Source of the DNA: an uncultured Bacilli bacterium
GTDB lineage: Bacteria > Bacillota_I > Bacilli_A > RF39 > UBA660
Assembly (NCBI GenBank): GCA_947595415.1
Contig: CANQER010000033.1
Coordinates: forward strand, 1-10,017
Direction: 5' to 3'
Length of the DNA stretch: 10,017 bases
Position numbers and translations under genes: made by a program. Positions within the stretch are counted from its first letter, which is position 1, and the number at the start of each line of letters is the position of its first letter. A model generated the notes under the pieces. That model had not been told where the DNA came from. It was given only the letters and a program-made list of their open reading frames with translations, and did not search any database. Below, one piece after another: positions 1 to 6,004 of this stretch.

Positions 1-788
1 CATTTACCATATTTTGAATGAGATAAATAGGCTACTGCTCCCCATTCTGTATTTTTCATCATATGACTATCTAAGTCTCTATTAAAATTATATAGCTTAT
101 CAAAAAATGTTTGAACTTTTTGTTCTCTTATACTAGGTAAATTTGGTTTGACTGTTATTGCAGTTATACTTCCAGTTATCTCAAACTTTCCTACCCAAAT
201 TCCACTTACTCCTAATGTTGTAAACGCTGGGTGCGTTAACCAATCATTATTTGAGGATCCAGCCTCTTCTTGGTAATCTATTCCCTGAAATTTTATTTGT
301 ATCTCTTTTTCGTTAGTCGTTTTTCCAGATTGCGATGTATATAAAGTACTATTAAATATTTGATACTTATACCTTGGTATCCACACAAAATATCCTATAA
401 TATCACTTTCTGGTATTTCAACTCCAGCATCCAAAGCATTATACTTTGCGTAATTACTATCAGATACTAAAGCCATATTTGCCCAATTTTGTTCTTTATA
501 ACTATACCATTTACCATAAATATTAGCTTTCACCCATTTATTATTCTCATAAACTATTGGTATCATATCTTTAGTCAATTTAGGATTAGCCCCATTTAAA
601 ATACTTTCTTTATAGATAATTAACTTATTTTCACCCTCATGATTTAACTCATTTTTAATTTGTAGTTTTGATTTATCTAATATTACCTTTCTACTTCCCA
701 TAACAGTAATCAAACCAAGTAAAAGCAACATAAATAAAACCAAAATACTATATATTACTGATGATATAGCAAACCCTTTATTATTCAT
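1..788 (-). CDS. Pilin-like N-anchored surface protein, partial (C-terminus beyond the left edge)
   Basis: An open frame starts at the ATG at 786-788 and stays open for 262 codons to the window edge, so the C-terminus is missing. An AGGAG ribosome site (794-798) lies five bases upstream. The N-terminus is short and basic (MNNKG), then a hydrophobic segment at residues 6-30 beginning FAISSVIYS, which resembles a class III (type IV pilin-like) leader with possible cleavage after G5. Unlike classical pilins, position +5 is Ser rather than Glu. The exported part contains aromatic blocks: WIPRYKY (136-142), HPAFTTLGVSGIWVGKFE (186-203) and EWGAVAYLSHSKYG (248-261). From memory, such blocks recur in proteins of unknown function from uncultured gut Bacillota; I cannot search to confirm this. 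It probably sits on the outer membrane face or in a pseudopilus. The gene follows corA by 10 bp and is likely cotranscribed with it. The frame and leader are certain; the function is inferred only. Confidence 0.8.
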   Translation of the reverse strand, partial: MNNKGFAISSVIYSILVLFMLLLLGLITVMGSRKVILDKSKLQIKNELNHEGENKLIIYKESILNGANPKLTKDMIPIVYENNKWVKANIYGKWYSYKEQNWANMALVSDSNYAKYNALDAGVEIPESDIIGYFVWIPRYKYQIFNSTLYTSQSGKTTNEKEIQIKFQGIDYQEEAGSSNNDWLTHPAFTTLGVSGIWVGKFEITGSITAITVKPNLPSIREQKVQTFFDKLYNFNRDLDSHMMKNTEWGAVAYLSHSKYGK

Positions 789-798
789 ACTATCTCCT

Positions 799-1734
799 TT
801 ATAACATATTTTTTTTCTTTAACCATAAAGCAATTATTATGGAAAGTAAAATCGAAATAACCACAATAAATCCAAAAGATCCTGGATGTTTTGAAAAAAT
901 CCCCAAAGGAACATTCATTCCCATAAATGAAGCTATCATTGTAGGAATCGAAAATACAATCGTAATACCAGCTAAAAATTTCATAATACCATTTAAATTA
1001 TTAGAAATTATTGTCGCATAAGTATCAGACATACTCGCAAGTATCTCACGATAAATAGTCGTCATTTCAATTCCTTGTTTTGTCTCTATAATAGCATCTT
1101 CTAATATTCCTTCATCACCCTCATAAAGTGGCATCACATTTCCTTTAATAAGTCTTTCTAAAACTGTATCATTACCCTTCAACGACGTTAGAAAATACAC
1201 TAAACTTTTTTGAATATCTAGTAAGTTAAGTAACTCCTTATTTTGCGTTGATTTAGATAACCCCTTCTCACGTTCTGCAATCTCTTTATTAATAATATTT
1301 AAATAGTTCAAATAAGTAATAGACGTATTTAAAAGTAACTGAATTGTAAAACGTGTTTTCTTATTTGTATCTAACTCTTTTATAACACCATTTCGAAAAT
1401 TTTGAATAACTTCTGTATCCTTTAAACATACTGTAATAAAATGATTAGTAGAAGTTAAAATAATACCTAAAGGTATAGTTGTATACCTATTTTTATGTCT
1501 TTTATCTTCAATATATGGAACATCAACTATAACAAGTGTCGAAGTTTCATCTGTTTCTACACGTGATGTTTCTTGATCATCTAAAACGTTTGCTAAAAAA
1601 TCTTTACTTACATGACACTTTTCACTAATATATTTAATTTCTTCTTCATTAGGAGCTATAACATCGATCCAACACCCAGGTTCGATACGACTAATTTCTT
1701 TTAAGCCATTTGTACTAGTATATATTCTTATCAT
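799..1734 (-). CDS. corA: CorA-family divalent cation (Mg2+) channel
   Basis: This 311-residue protein has the CorA layout: a soluble N-terminal domain (about 1-130), a long helical stalk (about 130-250), and two C-terminal membrane helices at about 253-271 and 286-304. The signature GMN (residues 272-274, in SFMGMNVPL) directly follows the first helix, where in CorA it forms the selectivity-filter loop. A lysine-rich tail (WLKKKNML) ends the protein on the cytoplasmic side. CorA proteins work as homopentamers in the cytoplasmic membrane and take up Mg2+, and sometimes Co2+ or Ni2+. The length is normal for the family. The start is fixed by an AGGAGG site at 1739-1744 and a promoter just upstream. 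The acidic residues usual in the periplasmic loop are replaced here by GIFSKHPGSFG, so substrate preference cannot be read from the sequence. It heads a short operon with the pilin-like gene. Confidence 0.93.
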   Translation of the reverse strand: MIRIYTSTNGLKEISRIEPGCWIDVIAPNEEEIKYISEKCHVSKDFLANVLDDQETSRVETDETSTLVIVDVPYIEDKRHKNRYTTIPLGIILTSTNHFITVCLKDTEVIQNFRNGVIKELDTNKKTRFTIQLLLNTSITYLNYLNIINKEIAEREKGLSKSTQNKELLNLLDIQKSLVYFLTSLKGNDTVLERLIKGNVMPLYEGDEGILEDAIIETKQGIEMTTIYREILASMSDTYATIISNNLNGIMKFLAGITIVFSIPTMIASFMGMNVPLGIFSKHPGSFGFIVVISILLSIIIALWLKKKNML

Positions 1735-1743
1735 ATGCCCTCC

Positions 1744-1766
1744 TATGTTAATCTAATTATAACATA
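1744..1766. promoter_or_regulatory. Inverted repeat over the corA -10 and start site (possible operator)
   Basis: TATGTTA (1744-1750) and TAACATA (1760-1766) form a perfect 7-bp inverted repeat with a 9-bp spacer. It covers the -10 box and the predicted transcription start of corA. A repressor bound here would block polymerase. Because the DNA is very AT-rich, a chance match is quite possible, and no known operator consensus is recognised. Confidence 0.3.
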
Positions 1767-1784
1767 AATTTCATAAAAAATCAT
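1756..1784 (-). promoter_or_regulatory. Extended -10 promoter of corA
   Basis: On the minus strand a perfect TATAAT (1756-1761) is preceded by TG one base away (TGT at 1762-1764), the extended -10 form. A weak -35 (ATGATT, 1779-1784) lies 17 bp upstream. Transcription should start near 1749, giving a leader of about 15 nucleotides that contains little more than the AGGAGG ribosome site. The call rests on pattern and position only. Confidence 0.7.
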
Positions 1785-1847
1785 TTTTTTAACTCTAATT
1801 TTTGTCTTTTTAATATTGTTTTTATATCCTTATAAACAAATGAATTA

Positions 1848-1876
1848 TTGACAGGGTTTTATAATTGGTGTATTAT
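1848..1876 (+). promoter_or_regulatory. Consensus sigma-A promoter of the plus-strand unknown gene
   Basis: A perfect -35 TTGACA (1848-1853) and a near-perfect -10 TATTAT (1871-1876) are separated by the ideal 17 bp. The expected transcription start is near 1883, where the AGGAGG ribosome site begins (1883-1888), so the leader would be only about 12 nucleotides. This placement rules out the alternative TTG start at 1865, which would lie inside the promoter. Confidence 0.85.
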
Positions 1877-1894
1877 GAAATTAGGAGGTTATAT

Positions 1895-2773
1895 ATGAAA
1901 TATAAGATAAGTACTATCATTCCTAATATTAGTTTAGATGAATGTGATAGTTGTATTGAAGTTATTAAAAAAAATAATCCTAATTGTCAATATTTTGAAT
2001 ACAATTACGATAAAGAAAAAAAAGAATTATACTTTTATACTGATTGTGAAATAAGTACTGATATGTGGTTTAATCATAATTATGGTACTTTAATATCCTC
2101 AATTAATTTGATTGTATCTAAAATAAACAACAAATCAAACGATTTAAAAAACGAAAAAAGTGTTTCATTAAATGAGGTAATTAATACTTATACTAGTATG
2201 AAACAATCAACTAAAAAATACATTATAAAAGATGATACTATAAGTTTGATAAACAATCTTCATAATCAAAACTTTAGTTTAAATTACGAAACAAATGAAC
2301 TTACTTTTAGTAGTATTCACAATAATATAAAAATAGTTTTTTATTACGATCACAATATTTTAAACATTAAAGAAGTTATTCCTAGTAACGATAAAAACAT
2401 AAGTATAGCTGGTAATTATATTTTTAACAATTACGATAAATTAATTAACATTTATAACATTTTAAAAGAAAAAATGGAGTATGCAAAATGTAGTTTTGAA
2501 CTAAAACCTAAAAATAGTGATTTTACTTATAGTTTTACTAACAATAAAATGGAAATAAAATTACCTAATGGTAGAATAATATATACTCTTATTTATAACG
2601 ATAATAATTATTTATTAATTGATAGTTTTGATAAATATTTAGATTCTGATAAATTCAGTTTATTTGATAAAGTTTTTATCCAAATCGATGATTGTCCTAA
2701 ATGTATGAGAAAAAATCTAGAAAATTTAAAAGAAGAAAGTAAAGTTATGACAAAAAAGAAACCAAATTTATAG
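1895..2773 (+). CDS. Protein of unknown function with two CxxC pairs
   Basis: I do not recognise this 292-residue protein. The start is set at the ATG at 1895, six bases after a strong AGGAGG. An in-frame TTG at 1865 is rejected because it precedes the predicted transcription start. There is no signal peptide and no membrane helix, so it should be cytoplasmic. The protein is rich in Asn, Lys, Ile and Tyr. Predicted beta-type stretches (about 125-160 and 200-245) alternate with helical ones (about 90-120 and 175-195). CxxC pairs occur near each end: CDSC (17-20) and CPKC (267-270, in DDCPKCMRKN). Single cysteines lie at 31, 51 and 199. The pairs could bind zinc jointly or be redox active; this is inference. 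It is the only plus-strand gene here, has its own consensus promoter and a dedicated terminator, and is therefore a monocistronic unit, probably well expressed. Confidence 0.85.
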   Translation: MKYKISTIIPNISLDECDSCIEVIKKNNPNCQYFEYNYDKEKKELYFYTDCEISTDMWFNHNYGTLISSINLIVSKINNKSNDLKNEKSVSLNEVINTYTSMKQSTKKYIIKDDTISLINNLHNQNFSLNYETNELTFSSIHNNIKIVFYYDHNILNIKEVIPSNDKNISIAGNYIFNNYDKLINIYNILKEKMEYAKCSFELKPKNSDFTYSFTNNKMEIKLPNGRIIYTLIYNDNNYLLIDSFDKYLDSDKFSLFDKVFIQIDDCPKCMRKNLENLKEESKVMTKKKPNL

Positions 2774-2785
2774 GTTTCTTTTTTT
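2752..2785. terminator. Bidirectional intrinsic terminator shared by convergent genes
   Basis: The arms at 2752-2763 and 2773-2784 pair over 12 bp around a 9-base loop (2764-2772). The stem is AT-rich, with three G-C pairs in its inner half (AAGAAACC against GGTTTCTT). Read on the plus strand it ends in a T run (2779-2785), and read on the minus strand in the complement of the A run at 2752-2757. It can therefore stop both the unknown gene and the flavin reductase operon. Both stop codons fall in or at the loop. Confidence 0.85.
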
Positions 2786-3379
2786 AAAGTGGGAAGCTTT
2801 AGCTCCACAAATTGGACACACATAATCATCACTTAAAGGCCCCTTATGAACATATCCACAAATATCACATACGTAATCATCAGTTTCTTCTTCAATATAA
2901 GTAGGAGCATTTTTAGGTGATCTACCCTTTATAACTTCTTGGTAGTAACTATAAGTCATTGGTTTTAAATTGTTAGTTTTTTCTGATTTAATAACTTCAG
3001 CTATAAATAAATCATGACTTCCTACATCAACAATATCTATAACTTCACAAACTAAATAACCTGATGATTCACCATTTAAAACAGGTATATCACTAACTAA
3101 ATCATAGTTTAAATCTTTAAATTTATCATTATCTTTTGAAGAAGTAAACCCAAATTTAGAAATAACATTAGGATCTGTTTTTATATTTAAAATAGCTACA
3201 ACAAATTTTTTATTTTTTTTAATAATTTCATTTGTATAGTTATTTTTATTTAAACTAATAGCTATTTTAGGATTATCACTAGTAAGTTGAATTAAAGTAT
3301 TAATAACACAACCAACATTACCTTTAGTACTTACAATATACATTCCATAACTTATATCTTTAAATACTTCTTTATTCAT
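2768..3379 (-). CDS. Flavin reductase-rubredoxin fusion (high-molecular-weight rubredoxin type)
   Basis: This 203-residue protein has two parts. Residues 1-160 form a flavin reductase-like FMN-binding split barrel and include the block PMTYSYYQEVIKGRSPKNAPTY (140-161) typical of this subfamily. Residues 168-200 form a short rubredoxin domain with four iron ligands, Cys171, Cys174, Cys188 and Cys191 (CDIC and CPIC, 13 residues between pairs). The family is known from Moorella Hrb, which passes electrons from NAD(P)H through FMN and the iron centre to a flavodiiron NO/O2 reductase. No such partner is in this window, so oxygen or NO defence is an inference. Its ribosome site (AGGTGA, 3384-3389) overlaps the rseP stop codon, so translation is probably coupled. 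It is last in the operon. Its end overlaps the convergent plus-strand gene by 6 bp, inside the shared terminator. Confidence 0.88.
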   Translation of the reverse strand: MNKEVFKDISYGMYIVSTKGNVGCVINTLIQLTSDNPKIAISLNKNNYTNEIIKKNKKFVVAILNIKTDPNVISKFGFTSSKDNDKFKDLNYDLVSDIPVLNGESSGYLVCEVIDIVDVGSHDLFIAEVIKSEKTNNLKPMTYSYYQEVIKGRSPKNAPTYIEEETDDYVCDICGYVHKGPLSDDYVCPICGAKASHFKKRNL

Positions 3380-3387
3380 ATTATCAC

Positions 3388-4437
3388 CTATCTAAAAATT
3401 CTTAAAATATCATTATAACAAACAACCACAATGAGAAGTAATAGTAAATAGAAAAAGATATTGTGAATGGTATTTTCTAATTTAGGATCAACTGGACTAC
3501 CTTTTATCTTTTCTATTACTAAAAATAGTAACCTTCCCCCATCAAAAGCTGGGAATGGTAAAATATTTATAAAACCTACATTAATACTTAAAAAAGCAAT
3601 CAAATAAACAACATTTACCATTCCAGTTGAAGCAGTTGTACCTACTACATTAAATATACCAATTGGTCCAGATAAACTATTTAACCCTAAAACTCCAGTA
3701 AACAAATAGATAACAACCCAAACCATTTGATTAATAATCCCTACTATTTTATTAAAACTAAAATATATAGCAGAAATTATTCCTTTATTAGTAGTTGTTG
3801 TAAGAGAAAAACCATATTTATAGATATCTGTTCCACTTTGTTTTTCAATCAAAGGTTTAACTTTTATATTTTGTTTTTCATTATCTCTAATAATTCCTAA
3901 ATCAACAGCTTTTCCTTTATGAGTTTGAAGTTCAAGAGATAAAATTTCAACATTTTTTACTTTTTTACCTTCAACACTAACTATTTTATCCCCTTTTTTA
4001 AGACCACTTTGATAAGCAGGATTATTACTATCAACTTTTGAAATAGTAGTATTACTAATTGGCGAAGAAGTTAGTAAACCTACTACAATAAGTAAAATAA
4101 AAGCTAAAAGAAAATTCATAATAACTCCTGCTGTAACAATCAAAACACGTTGATACCATTTTTTAGATTGCATTCTTTTATCTAGAGGTATATTTTCATC
4201 AACTTCTACTTCTTCACCTGCCATACTTACATATCCCCCAATTGGAAATAGTCTAATTGAGTAAGTAGTTTCATCATTTTTCCTTTTAAAACTATATATT
4301 TTAGGTCCCATTCCAATTGAAAATTCATAACAATAAACACCAAATTTTTTCGCAAAAATAAAGTGTCCAAATTCATGGATAAAAACAATTATCCCCATTA
4401 TAAATATAAAATATATAAGTGTAAGTAAAAATGTCAT
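3388..4437 (-). CDS. rseP: Site-2 intramembrane zinc metalloprotease RseP/RasP
   Basis: This 349-residue membrane protease has the complete site-2 family layout. The zinc site HEFGH (21-25) lies in the first membrane helix. GGYVSMAGE (67-75) follows, then a second helix (about 98-122) and one PDZ domain (about 130-195). SGPIG (256-260) precedes NILPFPAFDGG (291-301), which carries the third zinc ligand Asp299. The last helix is at about 326-341. The motif usually reads PALDGG; here Phe replaces Leu, a conservative change. The family cuts anti-sigma factors, remnant signal peptides and small membrane proteins inside the membrane. No anti-sigma substrate is encoded nearby. The gene follows cdsA by 13 bp, with an AGAGG site (4444-4448). 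In most Firmicutes dxr lies between these two genes; here it is absent. Confidence 0.95.
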   Translation of the reverse strand: MTFLLTLIYFIFIMGIIVFIHEFGHFIFAKKFGVYCYEFSIGMGPKIYSFKRKNDETTYSIRLFPIGGYVSMAGEEVEVDENIPLDKRMQSKKWYQRVLIVTAGVIMNFLLAFILLIVVGLLTSSPISNTTISKVDSNNPAYQSGLKKGDKIVSVEGKKVKNVEILSLELQTHKGKAVDLGIIRDNEKQNIKVKPLIEKQSGTDIYKYGFSLTTTTNKGIISAIYFSFNKIVGIINQMVWVVIYLFTGVLGLNSLSGPIGIFNVVGTTASTGMVNVVYLIAFLSINVGFINILPFPAFDGGRLLFLVIEKIKGSPVDPKLENTIHNIFFYLLLLLIVVVCYNDILRIFR

Positions 4438-4450
4438 ATAGGCCTCTTTT

Positions 4451-5251
4451 CTATAGTAATGTTATAAAAAATGTAAATCCTAAAAATACAAAGATAAGAC
4501 TATCTGTACGATCTAGTATTCCTCCATGACCAGGAATTAAATTCGAATAATCTTTTTTCCCAAAATATCTTTTGATAGCTGAAAAAACTAGATCTCCAAA
4601 TTGACCAACTAATGATAAAAATACAGTCATTAACATTAGTAAAAATATTGAAATATTAGGATCTATTACATTGATATAATAAACAACTCCAAAAATAACT
4701 CCAAAAATTGTTCCCCCTATTAATCCTTCCCATGTTTTTTTAGGAGAAACTGTTTCTAATAGTTTATGTTTTCCTATTAGATAACCTGTAACATAAGCAT
4801 AAGTATCAGTTATAAAAGTAACTAGTAGTAAAAATACCATATAATTTATACTTACATTTCTAACTAAGATAAACAAAGAAAAACTTATTCCTAAAAAAAG
4901 TATTCCTCCAAGTAACCAAAATGCATCACTAACATTATATGTGTTTTTATCGTGATATAAAACTATAGGGATTAAAAATGAGATAAACAAAGCTGCGAAA
5001 ACACGATAATCTATACTATATACATTTAAATTATTAGTAGCTGCTAAAAAAACAAGTAAACTAACCATTATATAAGAAATAAACCTTATAAACATAGGTA
5101 TTTCTTTTTTAGTTTGTTTGATATCTAAAAACTCTTTAGTAGCTAGTAGTGCTAATATTAAAACAAAAACACTAAAAGCAGTTTTACCTATAATTAATAT
5201 TGGTATTAATATTGCTAACATAACAATTGCACTAACTGTTCTTATCGCCAT
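4451..5251 (-). CDS. cdsA: Phosphatidate cytidylyltransferase (CDP-diacylglycerol synthase)
   Basis: CdsA converts CTP and phosphatidic acid to CDP-diacylglycerol, the precursor of phosphatidylglycerol and other phospholipids, in the cytoplasmic membrane. The 266-residue protein is mostly hydrophobic, with about seven or eight membrane segments. The family signature is intact at residues 224-250: S224, K227-R228, K233-D234, H242-G243-G244, D247-R248 and D250 bracket the metal and CDP site. SPKKTWEG (169-176) is a second conserved block. I chose the ATG at 5249-5251 because GGAGG (5260-5264) lies eight bases upstream and the resulting N-terminus ([15 protein letters not shown]) runs straight into the first helix. 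A longer frame to 5362 would add 37 residues entirely inside uppS. With this start, the gene overlaps the end of uppS by 20 bp, which implies coupled translation. Confidence 0.95.
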   Translation of the reverse strand: MAIRTVSAIVMLAILIPILIIGKTAFSVFVLILALLATKEFLDIKQTKKEIPMFIRFISYIMVSLLVFLAATNNLNVYSIDYRVFAALFISFLIPIVLYHDKNTYNVSDAFWLLGGILFLGISFSLFILVRNVSINYMVFLLLVTFITDTYAYVTGYLIGKHKLLETVSPKKTWEGLIGGTIFGVIFGVVYYINVIDPNISIFLLMLMTVFLSLVGQFGDLVFSAIKRYFGKKDYSNLIPGHGGILDRTDSLIFVFLGFTFFITLL

Positions 5252-5957
5252 AATTAATTCCTCCAAATCTACGATCTCGCTTATTATATTCGATAATTGC
5301 TTTATCAAATTCTCTTTCATCAAAATCAGGAAAATGAACCTTAGGAAAGTATAACTCAGCATAAGATAATTGCCATAACATAAAATTACTAATCCTTACC
5401 TCACCACTTGTTCTAATCATTAAATCAATAGGTGGTAAATCATTATATAAATAGTGATTAAATACTTCTTCATCTAAATCATCTAAATTTAACTTATTAT
5501 TTAAAACATCAATATTAATTTTTTTTACTGCATCGATTATTTCACTATGTCCTCCATAATTAATACAAATGTTAATTATCTTATCACTATCTTGTTTACA
5601 ATTTTTACTTACTTCATCCATACTTTTTAAAACATCAGTTGGTAGTAAATCTCTTCTTCCTGAAAAAACGATTTTAATTTTATCTTTATATTTTTGGTTA
5701 AAAGTTTTAAAACCTTTAGCAAACAAAGACATTAAATAGTCTACTTCTTCTTTACTTCTTTTAAAGTTTTCTGTTGAAAAAGCAAATACACTTAAAACAT
5801 TTACTCCCCTATCAAAAATATACTTACTTATTTTTTCAAGGTTTTTAAATCCATAATAATGTCCTTTACTTCGTGGTAAATTTCTTTGTTTTGCCCATCT
5901 ACCATTACCATCTAAAATAATTCCTACATGATTAGGTATTTTTAAATTGTCTTCCAT
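5232..5957 (-). CDS. uppS: Undecaprenyl diphosphate synthase (cis-prenyltransferase)
   Basis: UppS adds eight isopentenyl units in cis to farnesyl diphosphate to make the C55 lipid that carries peptidoglycan and other wall precursors. The 241-residue length is normal. Visible family motifs are [14 protein letters not shown] (10-23) with catalytic Asp16 and the diphosphate-binding [17 protein letters not shown] (56-67), [12 protein letters not shown] (132-143), and [19 protein letters not shown] (178-196) followed by the aromatic AELYF (200-204) and RRFGG (229-233). In the third motif His137 stands where many homologues have Arg (NYGGR), a small departure. A TGAGG ribosome site (5966-5970) lies eight bases before the ATG. 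Unlike its neighbours it has its own likely promoter, just after htpX, and it leads a four-gene group of uppS, cdsA, rseP and the flavin reductase. Confidence 0.96.
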   Translation of the reverse strand: MEDNLKIPNHVGIILDGNGRWAKQRNLPRSKGHYYGFKNLEKISKYIFDRGVNVLSVFAFSTENFKRSKEEVDYLMSLFAKGFKTFNQKYKDKIKIVFSGRRDLLPTDVLKSMDEVSKNCKQDSDKIINICINYGGHSEIIDAVKKINIDVLNNKLNLDDLDEEVFNHYLYNDLPPIDLMIRTSGEVRISNFMLWQLSYAELYFPKVHFPDFDEREFDKAIIEYNKRDRRFGGINYGDKNS

Positions 5958-5975
5958 ATTATTTTCCTCATCTAT

Positions 5976-6004
5976 ATTATAATATATTATTTTTAAATAT
6001 TCAA
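5976..6004 (-). promoter_or_regulatory. Internal promoter before uppS
   Basis: On the minus strand TATAAT (5976-5981) lies exactly 17 bp downstream of TTGAAT (5999-6004), a 4 of 6 match to the -35 consensus. The -35 overlaps the htpX stop codon (6001-6003). This is the only sizeable gap (43 bp) in the minus-strand gene run. The predicted start near 5969 falls in the TGAGG ribosome site, so the leader would be only about 12 nucleotides, like the plus-strand gene. AT-rich DNA makes chance TATAAT common, which lowers confidence. Confidence 0.6.

Noticed and set aside
839..1021. Short plus-strand open frame opposite corA
   Set aside because: It lies wholly inside the antisense of a well-supported CorA gene, has no ribosome site and makes no recognisable protein.
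1865..1894. Upstream TTG start for the plus-strand unknown gene
   Set aside because: The 30 extra bases overlap the -10 box and precede the predicted transcription start, while the ATG at 1895 has an ideal AGGAGG.
1735..1894. Riboswitch (for example Mg2+ sensing) upstream of corA
   Set aside because: The predicted corA leader is only about 15 nucleotides, too short for an aptamer, and no structured leader is visible.
2608..2832. Short minus-strand open frame across the convergent junction
   Set aside because: It overlaps two better supported genes and the terminator hairpin, with no start signal.
3388..4437. A sigma-factor or anti-sigma gene as RseP substrate nearby
   Set aside because: None of the neighbouring genes resembles an anti-sigma factor or an extracytoplasmic sigma factor.
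5118..5354. Short plus-strand open frame opposite cdsA and uppS
   Set aside because: It is antisense to the start of cdsA and end of uppS, both supported by motifs, and has no start signal of its own.
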